Origin: Jeotgalibacillus proteolyticus
GTDB lineage: Bacteria; Bacillota; Bacilli; Bacillales; Jeotgalibacillaceae
Direction of reading: 5' to 3'
Length of the DNA stretch: 64,000 nucleotides
NCBI RefSeq assembly: GCF_002926065.1
Contig: NZ_PREZ01000001.1
Span: forward strand, 496,001-560,000
Below are positions 25,768 to 34,921 of the stretch, piece by piece. Position 1 is the stretch's first letter; each line of letters opens with the position of its first letter. The notes under the pieces are model-generated. The model saw only the letters and a list, made by a program, of their open reading frames with translations. It did not search any database and had not been told where the DNA came from. A program made the position numbers and the translations under genes.

Positions 25768-26013
25768 ATGGATTGGGATATATCTTTAATTATCTTTATT
25801 AGCTTAAGTGTGGTGATAATCGGAACTTTACTTGGAAAAAAATTTAAAGGACCCATCTACCACCCTATTGATACTGAGGACCCTCACCTCCAGGCTCATG
25901 TCAGGGAGATGATAAGTAATGGAGAAAACGATGTAAAGATCATAAAATCTGTTAGAGAAAAAACGGGTGCAAGCCTTTTGGATGCAAAGAAGTATGTTGA
26001 TCGGTGTAAGTAA
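25768..26013 (+). CDS. Membrane-anchored L7/L12 C-terminal-like protein
   Basis: 81-residue protein with one N-terminal membrane segment (about 5-23, ISLIIFISLSVVIIGTLLG) and a C-terminal stretch DVKIIKSVREKTGASLLDAKKYVD. That stretch resembles the helix-turn-helix of the ribosomal protein L7/L12 C-terminal domain. The ribosome site ATGGAGG is clear. Such membrane-tethered L12-like proteins occur in Firmicutes without known function. Confidence 0.7.
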   Translation: MDWDISLIIFISLSVVIIGTLLGKKFKGPIYHPIDTEDPHLQAHVREMISNGENDVKIIKSVREKTGASLLDAKKYVDRCK

Positions 26014-26054
26014 GCGTTGAAAAAGCCATAAACAACTCAGTAAATCTACATAAG

Positions 26055-26089
26055 AAAAAACCCTCACTGCTAATGGCAGGAAGGGTTCT
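26055..26089 (-). terminator. Terminator of tRNA-Val
   Basis: Minus-strand AACCCT...AGGGTT stem with an inner CTGC/GCAG helix, followed by TTTTTT. It lies seven bases past the tRNA 3' end. Confidence 0.8.
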
Positions 26090-26095
26090 ATCTGA

Positions 26096-26168
26096 TGATT
26101 CCGACTGGGTTCGAACCAGCGACCTCCACCCTGTCAAGGTGGCGCTCTCCCAGCTGAGCTACGGAATC
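26096..26168 (-). tRNA. tRNA-Val (anticodon GAC)
   Basis: Complete 73-base cloverleaf: acceptor GATTCCG/CGGAATC with discriminator A, D-arm GCTCAGCTGGGAGAGC, anticodon stem CCACC/GGTGG around TTGACAG (anticodon GAC, decoding GUC), and T-arm CTGGTTCGAACCCAG. The CCA end is not encoded; the next bases are TCA. It is a single tRNA gene with its own terminator. Confidence 0.96.
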
Positions 26169-26254
26169 TTAGGGAATATAACGACAAAATCTATTTTAAA
26201 TTAAATCTTAGAGTTCGTCAATCCTGTTTTAATAGATTAATTCCATAAAAAATT

Positions 26255-26290
26255 TCCCTCTGGCCAGATAAAAGGTCAGAGGGATTTTTT
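26255..26290. terminator. Terminator of TRAP operon
   Basis: 11-base stem TCCCTCTGGCC / GGTCAGAGGGA (one T-G) with T tracts on both sides, just past the TRAP permease stop. Confidence 0.85.
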
Positions 26291-26291
26291 A

Positions 26292-28280
26292 TTAAACCTG
26301 TACGGGCTGAATTTCCTTGTCTTTACGCTTCCAAACAAATTGAAGAACAAGCAAAGCAACAAATATAACAGCACCAAAGATGTCGGTCAACCCTTCCGGA
26401 TAAACCAGCATTAAACCGGCAGCACCGGCAAGAATTCGTTCAATCGGATGCACAGTTCTGTACCAGTAGCCGATTACCCCTGCACCGATCGCTGTCATAC
26501 CGGCAAGAGCCGTTACAACTGCAAGACTGATTTCAAAAGCATTTGTGTCGATCAGCAGCAATTGAGGAGAAAGGACAAACATATACGGAATAATAAATGC
26601 ACCTATTGCCAGTTTGGCTGCATTCACACCAGTTCGTATCGGTTCTCCTCCTGACACCCCTGAAGCGGCAAAGGCGGCAAGCGCTACGGGTGGAGTGATA
26701 TCAGCTACAATTCCAAAATAAAATACAAATAAATGCGCTGCAAGAGGCGGTACATCCAACAGGATCAAGGCCGGCGCAGCTATTGTTGCGGTTATAACAT
26801 AGTTTGCGGTTGTAGGTGAGCCCATACCGAGAATAATAGCAGCAATCATGGTGAAGAACAGAGTAAGAAGTAAAATCCCCCCCGATAAATCAACAAGACC
26901 ATTAGCCAATTTCAACCCAAGCCCGGTTCTAGTTACCACACCGACAATTAACCCGGCACAGGCAGTTGCTACGGCAACAGATAAAGCCGTTCTTGCACCA
27001 TCTGCCAAACCGTCGATAAATTTACGTAAATTAATCCGTGTATCTTTGCGGATCATACTGACAAGAATGGTTACAACAATTGAATACAGTGCTGCCCTTA
27101 TGATGGAATTTCCATCTAATAACAAAAATATAACAGCAAAAATAGGTGTTAAGAGATAAATCTTTTTCAGAACAACCGATTTTTTTGGAATATCCTTATC
27201 TGGAAGACCTGTTAAACCGATTCTTTTAGCTTCAAAGTGTGTAATGATCCAAATGCCTGCAAAGTATAAAATAGCGGGAATTGTTGCAGCCTTTGCGATT
27301 TCCCAGTACGTAACGCCTCCGATAAATTCAACCATTAAGAATGCTGCTGCCCCCATAATCGGCGGCATCAATTGTCCCCCTGTTGAAGCTGCTGCCTCAA
27401 CACCGCCTGCAAATTCTTTGCGGTAGCCAAGGCGTTTCATCATTGGAATGGTAAAGGAACCTGACGTAACAACATTTGCAACAGAGCTTCCGCTGATTGT
27501 TCCCTGCATGGCACTGGAGAAGATAGCAACCTTAGCCGGTCCTCCAACTCGTTTGCCTGCAAATGCAACAGCAAGATCATTAAAATATTGACCAATACCT
27601 GTTTTGACTAAGAAGGCACCGAATAAAAGGAATAAGAATATAAAGGTTGCAGATACATAAAGTGGTGTACCAAATATTCCTTCTGATGAAATGAACATTG
27701 TATTAACCAATGATTCTAGATTTAATCCCCTGTGGCGTAAAAAACCTGGCATTTGGGGCCCGAAGTAGGCGTATGCCAAAAAGAGAGATGCAATAACAGT
27801 GATAGGTAGCCCCACTGCTCTTCTTGTGGCTTCCAGCACGAGAAGGATGGCGATAAGCCCCGTCCAAAAATCCATAGGCGTTATACTTCCGATCGTGTTT
27901 ACAATCCTCTCTTCATTTAACGGATAATAGGAACCGACCCAGATAGACACCAAAGCAAGTATACCGTCATACCAGGGCAGCGTTTGCTTTCGCATTGATT
28001 TTTTTCTTGCAGGGAATAACAAGAATACGAGAGTTAAAGCGAATCCTAGATGAATAGACAATAAGGTTTGTCTTGGAATAGATTGGGTGATGGCAGCGTA
28101 AATTTGGAAAACGGAAAACGCTACAAGTCCAATAAAGACGACCCAGTTCATGATTCCTTTATATTGTCTTGTCCTGGCATCCGGATCGTATTTAGCAAGC
28201 AGCTCTTTTTGTTCTTCCTCCGTCAGCTGTGCAGCTTTATTATTATCCGGAAGCGGATTTTTTATTTTGTTTTTATCCAT
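26292..28280 (-). CDS. TRAP transporter fused permease, TAXI type
   Basis: 662-residue fused 4TM/12TM permease (DctQ and DctM halves in one chain) of the tripartite ATP-independent transporter family. The DctM part has the typical glycine-rich FSSAMQGTISGSSVANVVTSG and AAASTGGQLMPPIMGAAAFLM motifs (about 255-310) and a second repeat with MGSPTTANYVITA and PPVALAAFAASG. Import is driven by a sodium or proton gradient. It overlaps the DUF1850 gene by eight bases. The substrate is unknown; glutamate and other carboxylates are typical of TAXI systems. Confidence 0.93.
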   Translation of the reverse strand: MDKNKIKNPLPDNNKAAQLTEEEQKELLAKYDPDARTRQYKGIMNWVVFIGLVAFSVFQIYAAITQSIPRQTLLSIHLGFALTLVFLLFPARKKSMRKQTLPWYDGILALVSIWVGSYYPLNEERIVNTIGSITPMDFWTGLIAILLVLEATRRAVGLPITVIASLFLAYAYFGPQMPGFLRHRGLNLESLVNTMFISSEGIFGTPLYVSATFIFLFLLFGAFLVKTGIGQYFNDLAVAFAGKRVGGPAKVAIFSSAMQGTISGSSVANVVTSGSFTIPMMKRLGYRKEFAGGVEAAASTGGQLMPPIMGAAAFLMVEFIGGVTYWEIAKAATIPAILYFAGIWIITHFEAKRIGLTGLPDKDIPKKSVVLKKIYLLTPIFAVIFLLLDGNSIIRAALYSIVVTILVSMIRKDTRINLRKFIDGLADGARTALSVAVATACAGLIVGVVTRTGLGLKLANGLVDLSGGILLLTLFFTMIAAIILGMGSPTTANYVITATIAAPALILLDVPPLAAHLFVFYFGIVADITPPVALAAFAASGVSGGEPIRTGVNAAKLAIGAFIIPYMFVLSPQLLLIDTNAFEISLAVVTALAGMTAIGAGVIGYWYRTVHPIERILAGAAGLMLVYPEGLTDIFGAVIFVALLVLQFVWKRKDKEIQPVQV

Positions 28281-28809
28281 TCATATTCACTCCTTTTAAC
28301 AGCCGTAGCAAAGTTAAATGCTTAACTTCAATTTTGATTAGGGTTCCAGGCTCGATGAATTTATGCAGCTCATATTGTTTCCCGTGAGTATTAATTTTAT
28401 GGCTTATTACTACCTGGCTTGTACTCAAATTTATGGATGGAAATACACGGTTCATGTCCATAATAAAGTATTTTCCATCTTTCTCTACAAACCTTTCCCC
28501 TTTGAGCAAGGCATTTGAAGGCATTCCAATTGCCATATCCTCAAACTGAAGGGAAGTCTGTTGAATTCGATTTCCGGATAAAATAATGTAGGTATCAATA
28601 ACAGTCGATCGATGGATTGAATGGGTATATTCAAGCTGAAAGATTTGATCCTCCCCGACCGGGAGATAGGCTAGAACTTCCTGTGAATGAAAGTCCTGAA
28701 AGGTTAATGATTTTTTTACAGGCAAAAAAATAAAGAAAACTGATAAAAAAACTAAAATTGCAGAAATCCAAATCCATTTTCGTCTGGTGAAATTGAATGC
28801 ACCGGCCAT
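28273..28809 (-). CDS. DUF1850 protein of the TRAP operon
   Basis: 178-residue protein with one N-terminal membrane segment (about 11-30) and an external domain with the DUF1850 signature YTHSIHRSTVIDTY. DUF1850 genes are regularly found between the TAXI binding protein and the fused permease, as here, and probably form an accessory part of the transporter. Confidence 0.85.
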   Translation of the reverse strand: MAGAFNFTRRKWIWISAILVFLSVFFIFLPVKKSLTFQDFHSQEVLAYLPVGEDQIFQLEYTHSIHRSTVIDTYIILSGNRIQQTSLQFEDMAIGMPSNALLKGERFVEKDGKYFIMDMNRVFPSINLSTSQVVISHKINTHGKQYELHKFIEPGTLIKIEVKHLTLLRLLKGVNMNG

Positions 28810-28886
28810 AAATTGTCATCTCCATAAGAATGGACAAACAGGCCCGTTAAGGACCTGTTTGCCTGCACTCTAATGATTATTCATAC

Positions 28887-29876
28887 TTATTCTGCTTCTA
28901 CGCCCTGTTCATCGAAGTAGCGCTGAGCACCAGGGTGAACATCAATTCCAATACCCTGAAGGGCAGTATCGGCAGAAATAAATTCACCTTTTGGATGTGT
29001 AATTGAATCTGTATTTTCAAAGATAGCTTTTGTTATGTCGTAAACTAAATCATCTGAAAGCTCAGAAGATACTGCAAGCATCGCCTGAACTGCGACAGTA
29101 GGAACTGCTGACTCTAGACCATAAATTCCTGAAGCAACTTCGTCTGTAGAGTAAAATGGATACTCATTGATAAGCTCCTGCGCTTTATCTTCAGCTACAG
29201 GTACAATGACAACATCAACCTGAGCTGCAAGACCCTCAACTGCACCTGTAGGCGTTCCGCCCGTAATAAAAGCTGCATCGATAGAGCCATCCTGGATGCC
29301 GGTTGTAGAATCATCAAAAGAAAGGTTTTGTACGCTCATATCATCAAATGACATTCCGTGTACTTCAAGAATCTGTTCAGCATTCAAGCGCGTACCTGAA
29401 CCTGACTCACCGACAGAAACGGTTTTACCTGCAAGATCCTCTACTGACTCGATTCCAGAATCAGCTGTTGTTACGATTTGAATCGTTTCAGGATAAAGTG
29501 TTGCCAATCCGCGAATGGTTTCAATCGGCTGATCAAACATTTGCGTTCCTTCAACAGCGTAAGAAGCAATATCAGTCTGTACAAATGCAACCTCAGCTTC
29601 TCCATTGTCAATCATAGCCATGTTTTCTGCAGAAGCATTAGATGTTATAGCATCCGTGTTAATGCCAGTCTCATCATTAATAAGATTTGCAAAAGTACCG
29701 CCAAGTGGATAGTATGTACCGCCTGTACCGCCGGTTGCAAGACCGATGAAGTCCGGATTGCTTTCACCTTCATCGCCGCCGTTATCTCCTCCGCCGTTAT
29801 CGTCCCCGCCGCACGCAGCAAGAATCATAGAGAGGGCAAGCAGCATAACCATGCCTAAATAAAACCTCTTTTTCAT
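28887..29876 (-). CDS. TAXI family TRAP solute-binding lipoprotein
   Basis: 329-residue extracytoplasmic solute receptor. A signal peptide ends in the lipobox LAAC (residues 18-21), followed by a Gly/Asp-rich tether. The mature protein begins with the TAXI hallmark IGLATGGTGGTYYPLGG, then NASAENMAMIDNGEAEVAFVQTD and GESGSGTRLNAEQIL. First gene of the transporter operon, with the ribosome site AAGGGGGA and a good promoter upstream. Confidence 0.93.
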   Translation of the reverse strand: MKKRFYLGMVMLLALSMILAACGGDDNGGGDNGGDEGESNPDFIGLATGGTGGTYYPLGGTFANLINDETGINTDAITSNASAENMAMIDNGEAEVAFVQTDIASYAVEGTQMFDQPIETIRGLATLYPETIQIVTTADSGIESVEDLAGKTVSVGESGSGTRLNAEQILEVHGMSFDDMSVQNLSFDDSTTGIQDGSIDAAFITGGTPTGAVEGLAAQVDVVIVPVAEDKAQELINEYPFYSTDEVASGIYGLESAVPTVAVQAMLAVSSELSDDLVYDITKAIFENTDSITHPKGEFISADTALQGIGIDVHPGAQRYFDEQGVEAE

Positions 29877-29919
29877 TGTAGTTCCCCCTTTTATAAAATT
29901 GCATCACTACGTATACTAT

Positions 29920-29948
29920 TTTATCACGAGTTGTTACAATTTTGTCAA
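29920..29948 (-). promoter_or_regulatory. TRAP operon promoter
   Basis: Minus-strand TTGACA (29943-29948), 17-base spacer, GATAAA (29920-29925), about 45 bases before the solute-binding protein start. Confidence 0.55.
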
Positions 29949-30115
29949 TCTCCACAAAAAAACAGGGAACTACAATGTAATTAAAGCCTTTAGTACCAAC
30001 ATTCAAGCAGTGTTTTCTATATATTACATAATGTTTACGGTTCGAATTTTTTTATCAGTACACTTATTCCGCTTTATTTTTTGCATAGAAGCTGCATGTA
30101 ATTATGGCATGCAAC

Positions 30116-30658
30116 TTATTCATCCTCAATTATACGGCGTTCCTCTGCCGGAAGGTTTTCCTGAATATCCCGGAGTCTGTGTGCGAGTCTGGATGAAGCA
30201 TTGGCTGCAATACTTGCAACCATATCATCCAAAAAAGTATGAACGCTGCCACCGATCTTCGTGTCGAGCTTATCAATAATTCCGATTTTATTTTTGTCTA
30301 AATGCCCAAAGGTTGTAACGGCGATGCTGCCGTATCCAAGTGAAGCACCGAGTGCAATTGTCTCATCCACTCCAAACAGCCCTTCATCCGCTTCAATAAT
30401 AGACTGAAGCGGCTCCGATAATTTTTTTTGTTCCGCCAGCCGGTCAAGTTCTACTCCGACGAGAAGTGCATGCTGAATTTCTCTTTTCAACAGGACCTTT
30501 TCTACACTGTCCACGCATTCTTCCATCGTTAATTTGCTATTGTAAGGGCTCTGCATTTGCATTACAATCTCAGCGATATCCAAAATCGTAACCCCTCTAT
30601 CTGTCAGGCATTCTTTTGCTGCTTTAGTTACATCACGGGAATGCACTCTTTTTACCAT
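30116..30658 (-). CDS. YutG-like phosphatidylglycerophosphatase A family protein
   Basis: About 180-residue protein of the PgpA/YutG family, here the soluble all-helical domain with EADEGLFGVDETIALGASLGYGSIA and DKLDTKIGGSVHTFLDDMVASIAANASSRLAH. PgpA-type enzymes dephosphorylate phosphatidylglycerophosphate, but the soluble Bacillus proteins are only family members by sequence. Two adjacent ATG codons (30661, 30658) follow AAGGAGG; the second has the better spacing and was used. Confidence 0.8.
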   Translation of the reverse strand: MVKRVHSRDVTKAAKECLTDRGVTILDIAEIVMQMQSPYNSKLTMEECVDSVEKVLLKREIQHALLVGVELDRLAEQKKLSEPLQSIIEADEGLFGVDETIALGASLGYGSIAVTTFGHLDKNKIGIIDKLDTKIGGSVHTFLDDMVASIAANASSRLAHRLRDIQENLPAEERRIIEDE

Positions 30659-30786
30659 CATCTTTCCTCCTTGTTTTAAGAAAGCCATTTTCTCTATAAA
30701 AACTCTTCACTGCAAAGCCTTTTAAATGTTATGATACAATTTATCTGTAAACGCTTCAAATCTTTATGTGAAATGGAGGACTGGAA

Positions 30787-31521
30787 ATGGCTGCTGCAGG
30801 AAAAATTAATGAACACTCAATATATAGCGAGGCACTTCAGGAAGAGATCACCTTTCTGGTTTATTTGCCTCCAAACTATTCTCCTCTATATAAGTATACC
30901 GTCTTAATTGTCCAGGACGGAAAAGATTATTTTCAGCTGGGAAGGCTGCCAAGGCTGGCGGATAAATTAATTACTGAACAGGAAATTGAAAACATGATCA
31001 TCGTAGCTGTACCCTATCAGAATGTAAAAGACCGTTCCCGAAAATATCATCCTGAAGGGGAACAGCATGAAGCGTATATACGTTTTGTTGCCAGAGAACT
31101 TGTTCCTTATATTGATGCAGAATTTCCGACGTACCAAATGGGACTTGGAAGAGCACTTATGGGAGACTCTCTTGCGGCTACAGTATCCTTTAAAATAGCA
31201 CTAAAATATCCTCATACCTTTGGAAGAGTGATTATGCAGTCGCCATTTGTGAACGATGAAGTCCTTGAAGCAGCCCGTGCTTTTAAGGATGTACACTTAG
31301 TGAATGTGTACCATATTATAGGTACTGAAGAAACAGCTGTTAAAACCACACGAGGGGCTGAAGAAGATTTTCTTACGCCAAACCGCAGTCTTCACAAGGT
31401 GATGACAGAAGCCAATTTCAACGTATTTTATGAAGAGTTTGACGGCGGCCATACCTGGAAGCACTGGCAGCCGGATTTAGAAAGAGTCATGAAAATGATG
31501 TTTACAAAAACCGCTTACTAA
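30787..31521 (+). CDS. yjcH: YjcH-like esterase
   Basis: 244-residue alpha/beta hydrolase of the enterochelin-esterase/putative esterase type. The nucleophile Ser is in ALMGDSLAATVSF (near 122) and the catalytic His in DGGHTWKHWQPDL near the C-terminus. It is followed by yjcG and yjcF homologues, the same gene set as in B. subtilis. The physiological ester is unknown. The ribosome site is ATGGAGGA. Confidence 0.82.
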   Translation: MAAAGKINEHSIYSEALQEEITFLVYLPPNYSPLYKYTVLIVQDGKDYFQLGRLPRLADKLITEQEIENMIIVAVPYQNVKDRSRKYHPEGEQHEAYIRFVARELVPYIDAEFPTYQMGLGRALMGDSLAATVSFKIALKYPHTFGRVIMQSPFVNDEVLEAARAFKDVHLVNVYHIIGTEETAVKTTRGAEEDFLTPNRSLHKVMTEANFNVFYEEFDGGHTWKHWQPDLERVMKMMFTKTAY

Positions 31522-31603
31522 TTTTTAGTTTTCCACGTGTCGTTTTTGGTATAATTAAATAGAATAACCGGGCTTATTGACAACTGCAGAGGAGGAAATA
31601 GAG

Positions 31604-32119
31604 ATGACGAAATTTGGTATTGCTGTTTTTCCATCTAAAAAGCTTCAGGATTTAGCGAATTCATACCGTAAAAGGTACGATCCTCATTATTCGTTAATTC
31701 CACCGCATATTACGCTGAAAAATCCTTTTGAAGCAACAGATGAAGAAATAAAAAAAATAGCTGATAAATTAGTGGAAGTTGGAGAGCAGACAAAACCATT
31801 TACTTTACGCGCTTATAAAATCAGCTCTTTTCAGCCTGTCAACAATGTCATATATATGAAGGTGGACAGCACTCCTGAATTGCTTGCCCTGCACGATGCT
31901 CTTCACACGGAGGAGCTTGGAGGGCCGGCTGAATTTTCCTTTGTCCCCCATATTACGATTGCTCAAAAGCTGTCAGATGATGAGCACTCAGATGTATTTG
32001 GATCTCTTAGAATGGCGGGCGTAAATCATGAGGAAAAGATAGACCGCTTTCATCTTTTATATCAGCTCGAAAACGGGTCCTGGACCGTTTATGAAACCTT
32101 CAGAATTGGAAAGGAATAA
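31604..32119 (+). CDS. yjcG: YjcG-like 2H phosphoesterase (2'-5' RNA ligase family)
   Basis: 171-residue member of the 2H phosphoesterase superfamily, with both catalytic HxT motifs: [10 protein letters not shown] (near 34) and VPHITIAQ (near 116). The ATG at 31604, eight bases after GGAGG, was chosen over an upstream TTG at 31577. Family members hydrolyse 2',3'-cyclic or 2'-5' phosphodiesters; no substrate is established for YjcG that I can support here. Confidence 0.85.
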   Translation: MTKFGIAVFPSKKLQDLANSYRKRYDPHYSLIPPHITLKNPFEATDEEIKKIADKLVEVGEQTKPFTLRAYKISSFQPVNNVIYMKVDSTPELLALHDALHTEELGGPAEFSFVPHITIAQKLSDDEHSDVFGSLRMAGVNHEEKIDRFHLLYQLENGSWTVYETFRIGKE

Positions 32120-32124
32120 ACAAT

Positions 32125-32556
32125 ATGCAGGTAGTAGTTGCAAAAAGTCCTAAGCAAAAAGAAGATGCTTTTTCAGTGAGAAGGCTGGTATTTGTTGAAG
32201 AACAGAAGGTGCCGGTAGAGGAAGAACTAGATGCTTTTGACGAGGTGTGTGATCATTTTGTTTTATATGATCATCTAGAGCCCGTCGGCGCAGGGCGTTT
32301 TCGTTCACTGGAAGGAAATGGGAAGGTCGAACGAATTTGTGTGATTCCATCTTACCGAAAAAAAGGAGCAGGAGCTCAGCTTATGAAAGCAATTGAAGAA
32401 CATGCTATTCAGAATGGCTATCCTGCCCTTAAGCTTAATGCTCAAACTCATGCACTGTCATTTTATGAAAGACTCGGCTATCATATTACCTCAGACGAAT
32501 TTTTGGATGCCGGAATCCCTCATAAATCAATGGAGAAATATCTTAAAAAAACCTGA
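32125..32556 (+). CDS. yjcF: YjcF-like GNAT N-acetyltransferase
   Basis: 143-residue GNAT protein. FSVRRLVFVEEQKVP at the N-terminus and RICVIPSYRKKGAGAQLMKAIEEHA (the acetyl-CoA pyrophosphate loop, about 70-94) followed by SFYERLGY are standard. It follows yjcG by five bases and ends in its own terminator. Acceptor unknown. Confidence 0.87.
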   Translation: MQVVVAKSPKQKEDAFSVRRLVFVEEQKVPVEEELDAFDEVCDHFVLYDHLEPVGAGRFRSLEGNGKVERICVIPSYRKKGAGAQLMKAIEEHAIQNGYPALKLNAQTHALSFYERLGYHITSDEFLDAGIPHKSMEKYLKKT

Positions 32557-32578
32557 CGAACATTCGTCAGGTTTTTTC
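32550..32578 (+). terminator. Terminator of the yjcHGF unit
   Basis: Perfect 10-base stem AACCTGACGA / TCGTCAGGTT with loop ACAT and a T tail; the yjcF stop codon lies within the stem. Confidence 0.9.
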
Positions 32579-32593
32579 ATTATTGGACTTCAT

Positions 32594-32839
32594 TCAGATT
32601 TTTTCATTCACGTAATAACCTTTGCCTGTTATGCTGGAAAGAACCTGTTCTGAGGACTTGCGCTGCCTCTGCTTGAATTCCTGAACAGTTTCATCTTCAT
32701 TATGAAATCTCTTTAAGGAATCATGATATGGGGGAATTTTTTGAACTGGAGCAAGATAAAAAGGATTATATCCTGGCAGATGATCTCTTTGCGTGTACTG
32801 CTGATAATCCGCATGATTAACAGGTGCAATATATCCCAT
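32594..32839 (-). CDS. Hypothetical protein (81 aa)
   Basis: 81-residue soluble protein beginning MGYIAPVNHADYQQYTQRD, with many Tyr, Gln and Pro at the start and a charged helical end. The ribosome site AGAGGATAAAG precedes the ATG. I cannot name a family; Bacillaceae carry similar small Tyr/Gln-rich proteins next to sporulation genes. Confidence 0.55.
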   Translation of the reverse strand: MGYIAPVNHADYQQYTQRDHLPGYNPFYLAPVQKIPPYHDSLKRFHNEDETVQEFKQRQRKSSEQVLSSITGKGYYVNEKI

Positions 32840-32924
32840 CTTTATCCTCTCCCCGTCTGATGTTTACATTTAAACTACCCCATATTATTAAGAGACAAAC
32901 TGCTGTTAGCCTGGTTGATGAAAT

Positions 32925-33179
32925 TTATTTTTTGTTCATCATGTCTGAAATTGTATTGAAGTCAATTGATTTTCCTTTAGCAGTAATGGTTTCTACAATC
33001 CGATCTTCAAGATCATTTGTAATAGGCTTATTGGCAACTGTCGACACCTGTTTAATCAATTTGCGAACAGTATCTGCATCCTTAAAGTCGGCATTTTGGA
33101 AAGCCTGGGCTAATGAAAATACATTTTCCATACTTACTCCAGTTTTTTGTTCAATTCGTTTAAAGAAAGCATCATTCAT
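32925..33179 (-). CDS. spoVIF: Sporulation protein SpoVIF (YjcC)
   Basis: 84-residue SpoVIF homologue, needed for spore coat assembly and late spore resistance in B. subtilis. The sequence MNDAFFKRIEQKTGV and the NKPITNDLEDRIVETI segment match the family. The ATG at 33179 has a GAGGAGGGG ribosome site. On its upstream strand, AACC-N16-CATACACTG resembles a sigma-K promoter, which would fit mother-cell expression. The yjc order agrees with B. subtilis. Confidence 0.83.
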   Translation of the reverse strand: MNDAFFKRIEQKTGVSMENVFSLAQAFQNADFKDADTVRKLIKQVSTVANKPITNDLEDRIVETITAKGKSIDFNTISDMMNKK

Positions 33180-33251
33180 TTTGTACCCCTCCTCTATCAT
33201 CTCTAGCAGTGTATGTTAAAAGTTCAGAATTGGTTCAGTTATTACCGGCTA

Positions 33252-33286
33252 AAAAACAAAAAGTGGAATCCGGTTAGGATTCCACT
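33252..33286 (-). terminator. yjcZ terminator
   Basis: 10-base stem AGTGGAATCC / GGATTCCACT with a 5-base loop, followed on the minus strand by TTTTTGTTTTTT, nine bases past the yjcZ stop. Confidence 0.85.
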
Positions 33287-33294
33287 GCAATTTG

Positions 33295-33432
33295 TTAGCA
33301 GAAGCTTGCACCAACAATTATCAATAAGATGAAAAGGACTACAATCAAAACGAATGTAGAATAGCCCCCGTGTCCGTAGCCACCGTATCCACCACAACCA
33401 CAGCTGCCATATCCGCCGCTATAACCATACAT
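33295..33432 (-). CDS. yjcZ: YjcZ family sporulation protein
   Basis: 45-residue protein: a Gly/Tyr/Cys-rich N-terminus ([20 protein letters not shown]) and a C-terminal membrane helix [21 protein letters not shown]. This is the YjcZ/YmaF-type small sporulation protein common in Bacillaceae. GGAGGTGAAATCC precedes the ATG. Confidence 0.9.
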   Translation of the reverse strand: MYGYSGGYGSCGCGGYGGYGHGGYSTFVLIVVLFILLIIVGASFC

Positions 33433-33518
33433 GGATTTCACCTCCCCCTTTCCTTCTTTCATATGATATGAGCCAAGAGAAGGGATGGAGTGGGCGGAAG
33501 CTTAAATAATTCTGTACA

Positions 33519-33875
33519 TTATCCTTTAGGTTTAAAGATCAATGCACCGATAAAACCAAAGATAATGGCAGCAGAAATACCGGAGCTCGTTACCTCAAAC
33601 ATTCCGGTCAGCACTCCAATCACACCGTGTTTTTCTGCCTCCTGCATGGCTCCATGCAATAATGCATTACCAAATGAGGTGATCGGTATCGTCGCACCTG
33701 CGCCTGCAAAATCAATCAGCGGTTCGTACAATCCAAAAAGCTCAAGGACTGCTCCGCTTACAACCAGCGTGCTGAGCGTGTGAGCAGGTGTCAGCTTACC
33801 TACATCCATTAACAGCTGTCCAATAACACAAATGGAGCCGCCAACTACGAATGCCCAGAAAAAGAAAGGCCACAT
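33519..33875 (-). CDS. spoVAE: Stage V sporulation protein AE (SpoVAEb)
   Basis: 118-residue membrane protein with the SpoVAC/AE repeat motif [21 protein letters not shown] (about 56-76) and four hydrophobic segments. SpoVA proteins form the channel for dipicolinic acid in spores, uptake during sporulation and release at germination. Last gene of a four-gene operon with SpoVAC and SpoVAD. Confidence 0.93.
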   Translation of the reverse strand: MWPFFFWAFVVGGSICVIGQLLMDVGKLTPAHTLSTLVVSGAVLELFGLYEPLIDFAGAGATIPITSFGNALLHGAMQEAEKHGVIGVLTGMFEVTSSGISAAIIFGFIGALIFKPKG

Positions 33876-33877
33876 GG

Positions 33878-34921
33878 TTATTCCTCCCCTCTGAAAGATT
33901 GTGAATTAACAGCAGGACTGGAAAGCTCCACAGCATGCGCAATACAAGGAATTGATTCTCCCTGCTGGAATGTTAAAGGAGAAAGTAAAGCACCTGTTGC
34001 TACAGAAAGAATTTTTCTTACCGATCCTTTTTGCAGCTCATTTAAAAAATGGCTGTAAACAAGCATGGCTGAACAGGCGGGCCCGCTTGCCCCTGCCTGT
34101 ACATCAGGCAGTTCCGGATAAAACATTTTTCCACAGTCAAGAAACTGTCCGGACTTAAATGCTATCCCTTTTTGTTTAAGCAGATCCTCTGTAATTGGAT
34201 GACCGATTCTTGAAAGATCTCCTGTAATAATAAGGTCAAAGTCATCAATGGTTTGATTTGTTTGATTGAGGTGTCTCTCGATTACATCCGCAGCAGCTGG
34301 AGCCATCGCCGCTCCCATATTAAAAGGATCCTTAATTCCGTTATCGACCACTTTTCCAATAGTTGCTTTTTCAATTAAAGCAAGGGGTGCATTATGAGGT
34401 GAAGCTTTTTCGATTAATGCAACTCCCGCTCCTGTTACAGTCCACTGAGCAGTAGGCGGTTTTTGACCTCCATATTCAGTCGGGTAACGAAATTGCTTTT
34501 CAACTGCTGCGTTATGACTTGATGCGCCTGTCAGCACTTTTTGACAGTAACCTCCGTCTATCAGGGCTGCTGAAAGTGCTAACCCTTCCATTGATGTAGC
34601 GCAGGCACTGAATAATCCCAGGTAAGGAGCCGATAACGTCCTTGCAGCCATACTAGTGGGCGTGATTTGATTGATCAGATCTCCCATTAATAAGGCATCA
34701 ATATCATTTGAAGAAAGGGTCTTTTTATCAAGAGTAACCTGAATCGCACTCTCGATCAGCTGCCGATTGGCTTTTTCGAAGCTTTCCTCCTCCATCCAAA
34801 GCGTGTCCTTAACTAAATCAAACTCACCGCTGTAAGGACTTTTTTGCTCAAATGGTCCGCCTACCACCCCTGAAGCAACGATCGCGGGTCTGTTTTTAAA
34901 GATCCATGATTTACCTTCCAT
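33878..34921 (-). CDS. spoVAD: Stage V sporulation protein AD
   Basis: 347-residue SpoVAD with the thiolase/ketosynthase-like fold that binds dipicolinic acid. Family landmarks are the C-rich [19 protein letters not shown] (about 106-124), [10 protein letters not shown], and [17 protein letters not shown]. Start overlaps the SpoVAC stop by one base; two bases separate it from spoVAE. Confidence 0.95.
   Translation of the reverse strand: MEGKSWIFKNRPAIVASGVVGGPFEQKSPYSGEFDLVKDTLWMEEESFEKANRQLIESAIQVTLDKKTLSSNDIDALLMGDLINQITPTSMAARTLSAPYLGLFSACATSMEGLALSAALIDGGYCQKVLTGASSHNAAVEKQFRYPTEYGGQKPPTAQWTVTGAGVALIEKASPHNAPLALIEKATIGKVVDNGIKDPFNMGAAMAPAAADVIERHLNQTNQTIDDFDLIITGDLSRIGHPITEDLLKQKGIAFKSGQFLDCGKMFYPELPDVQAGASGPACSAMLVYSHFLNELQKGSVRKILSVATGALLSPLTFQQGESIPCIAHAVELSSPAVNSQSFRGEE

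Noticed and set aside
30745-30765. Weak cre-like site TGTAAACGCTTCAA before the yjcH gene
   Set aside because: It misses the conserved C near the right end of the consensus, so I did not list it as a feature.
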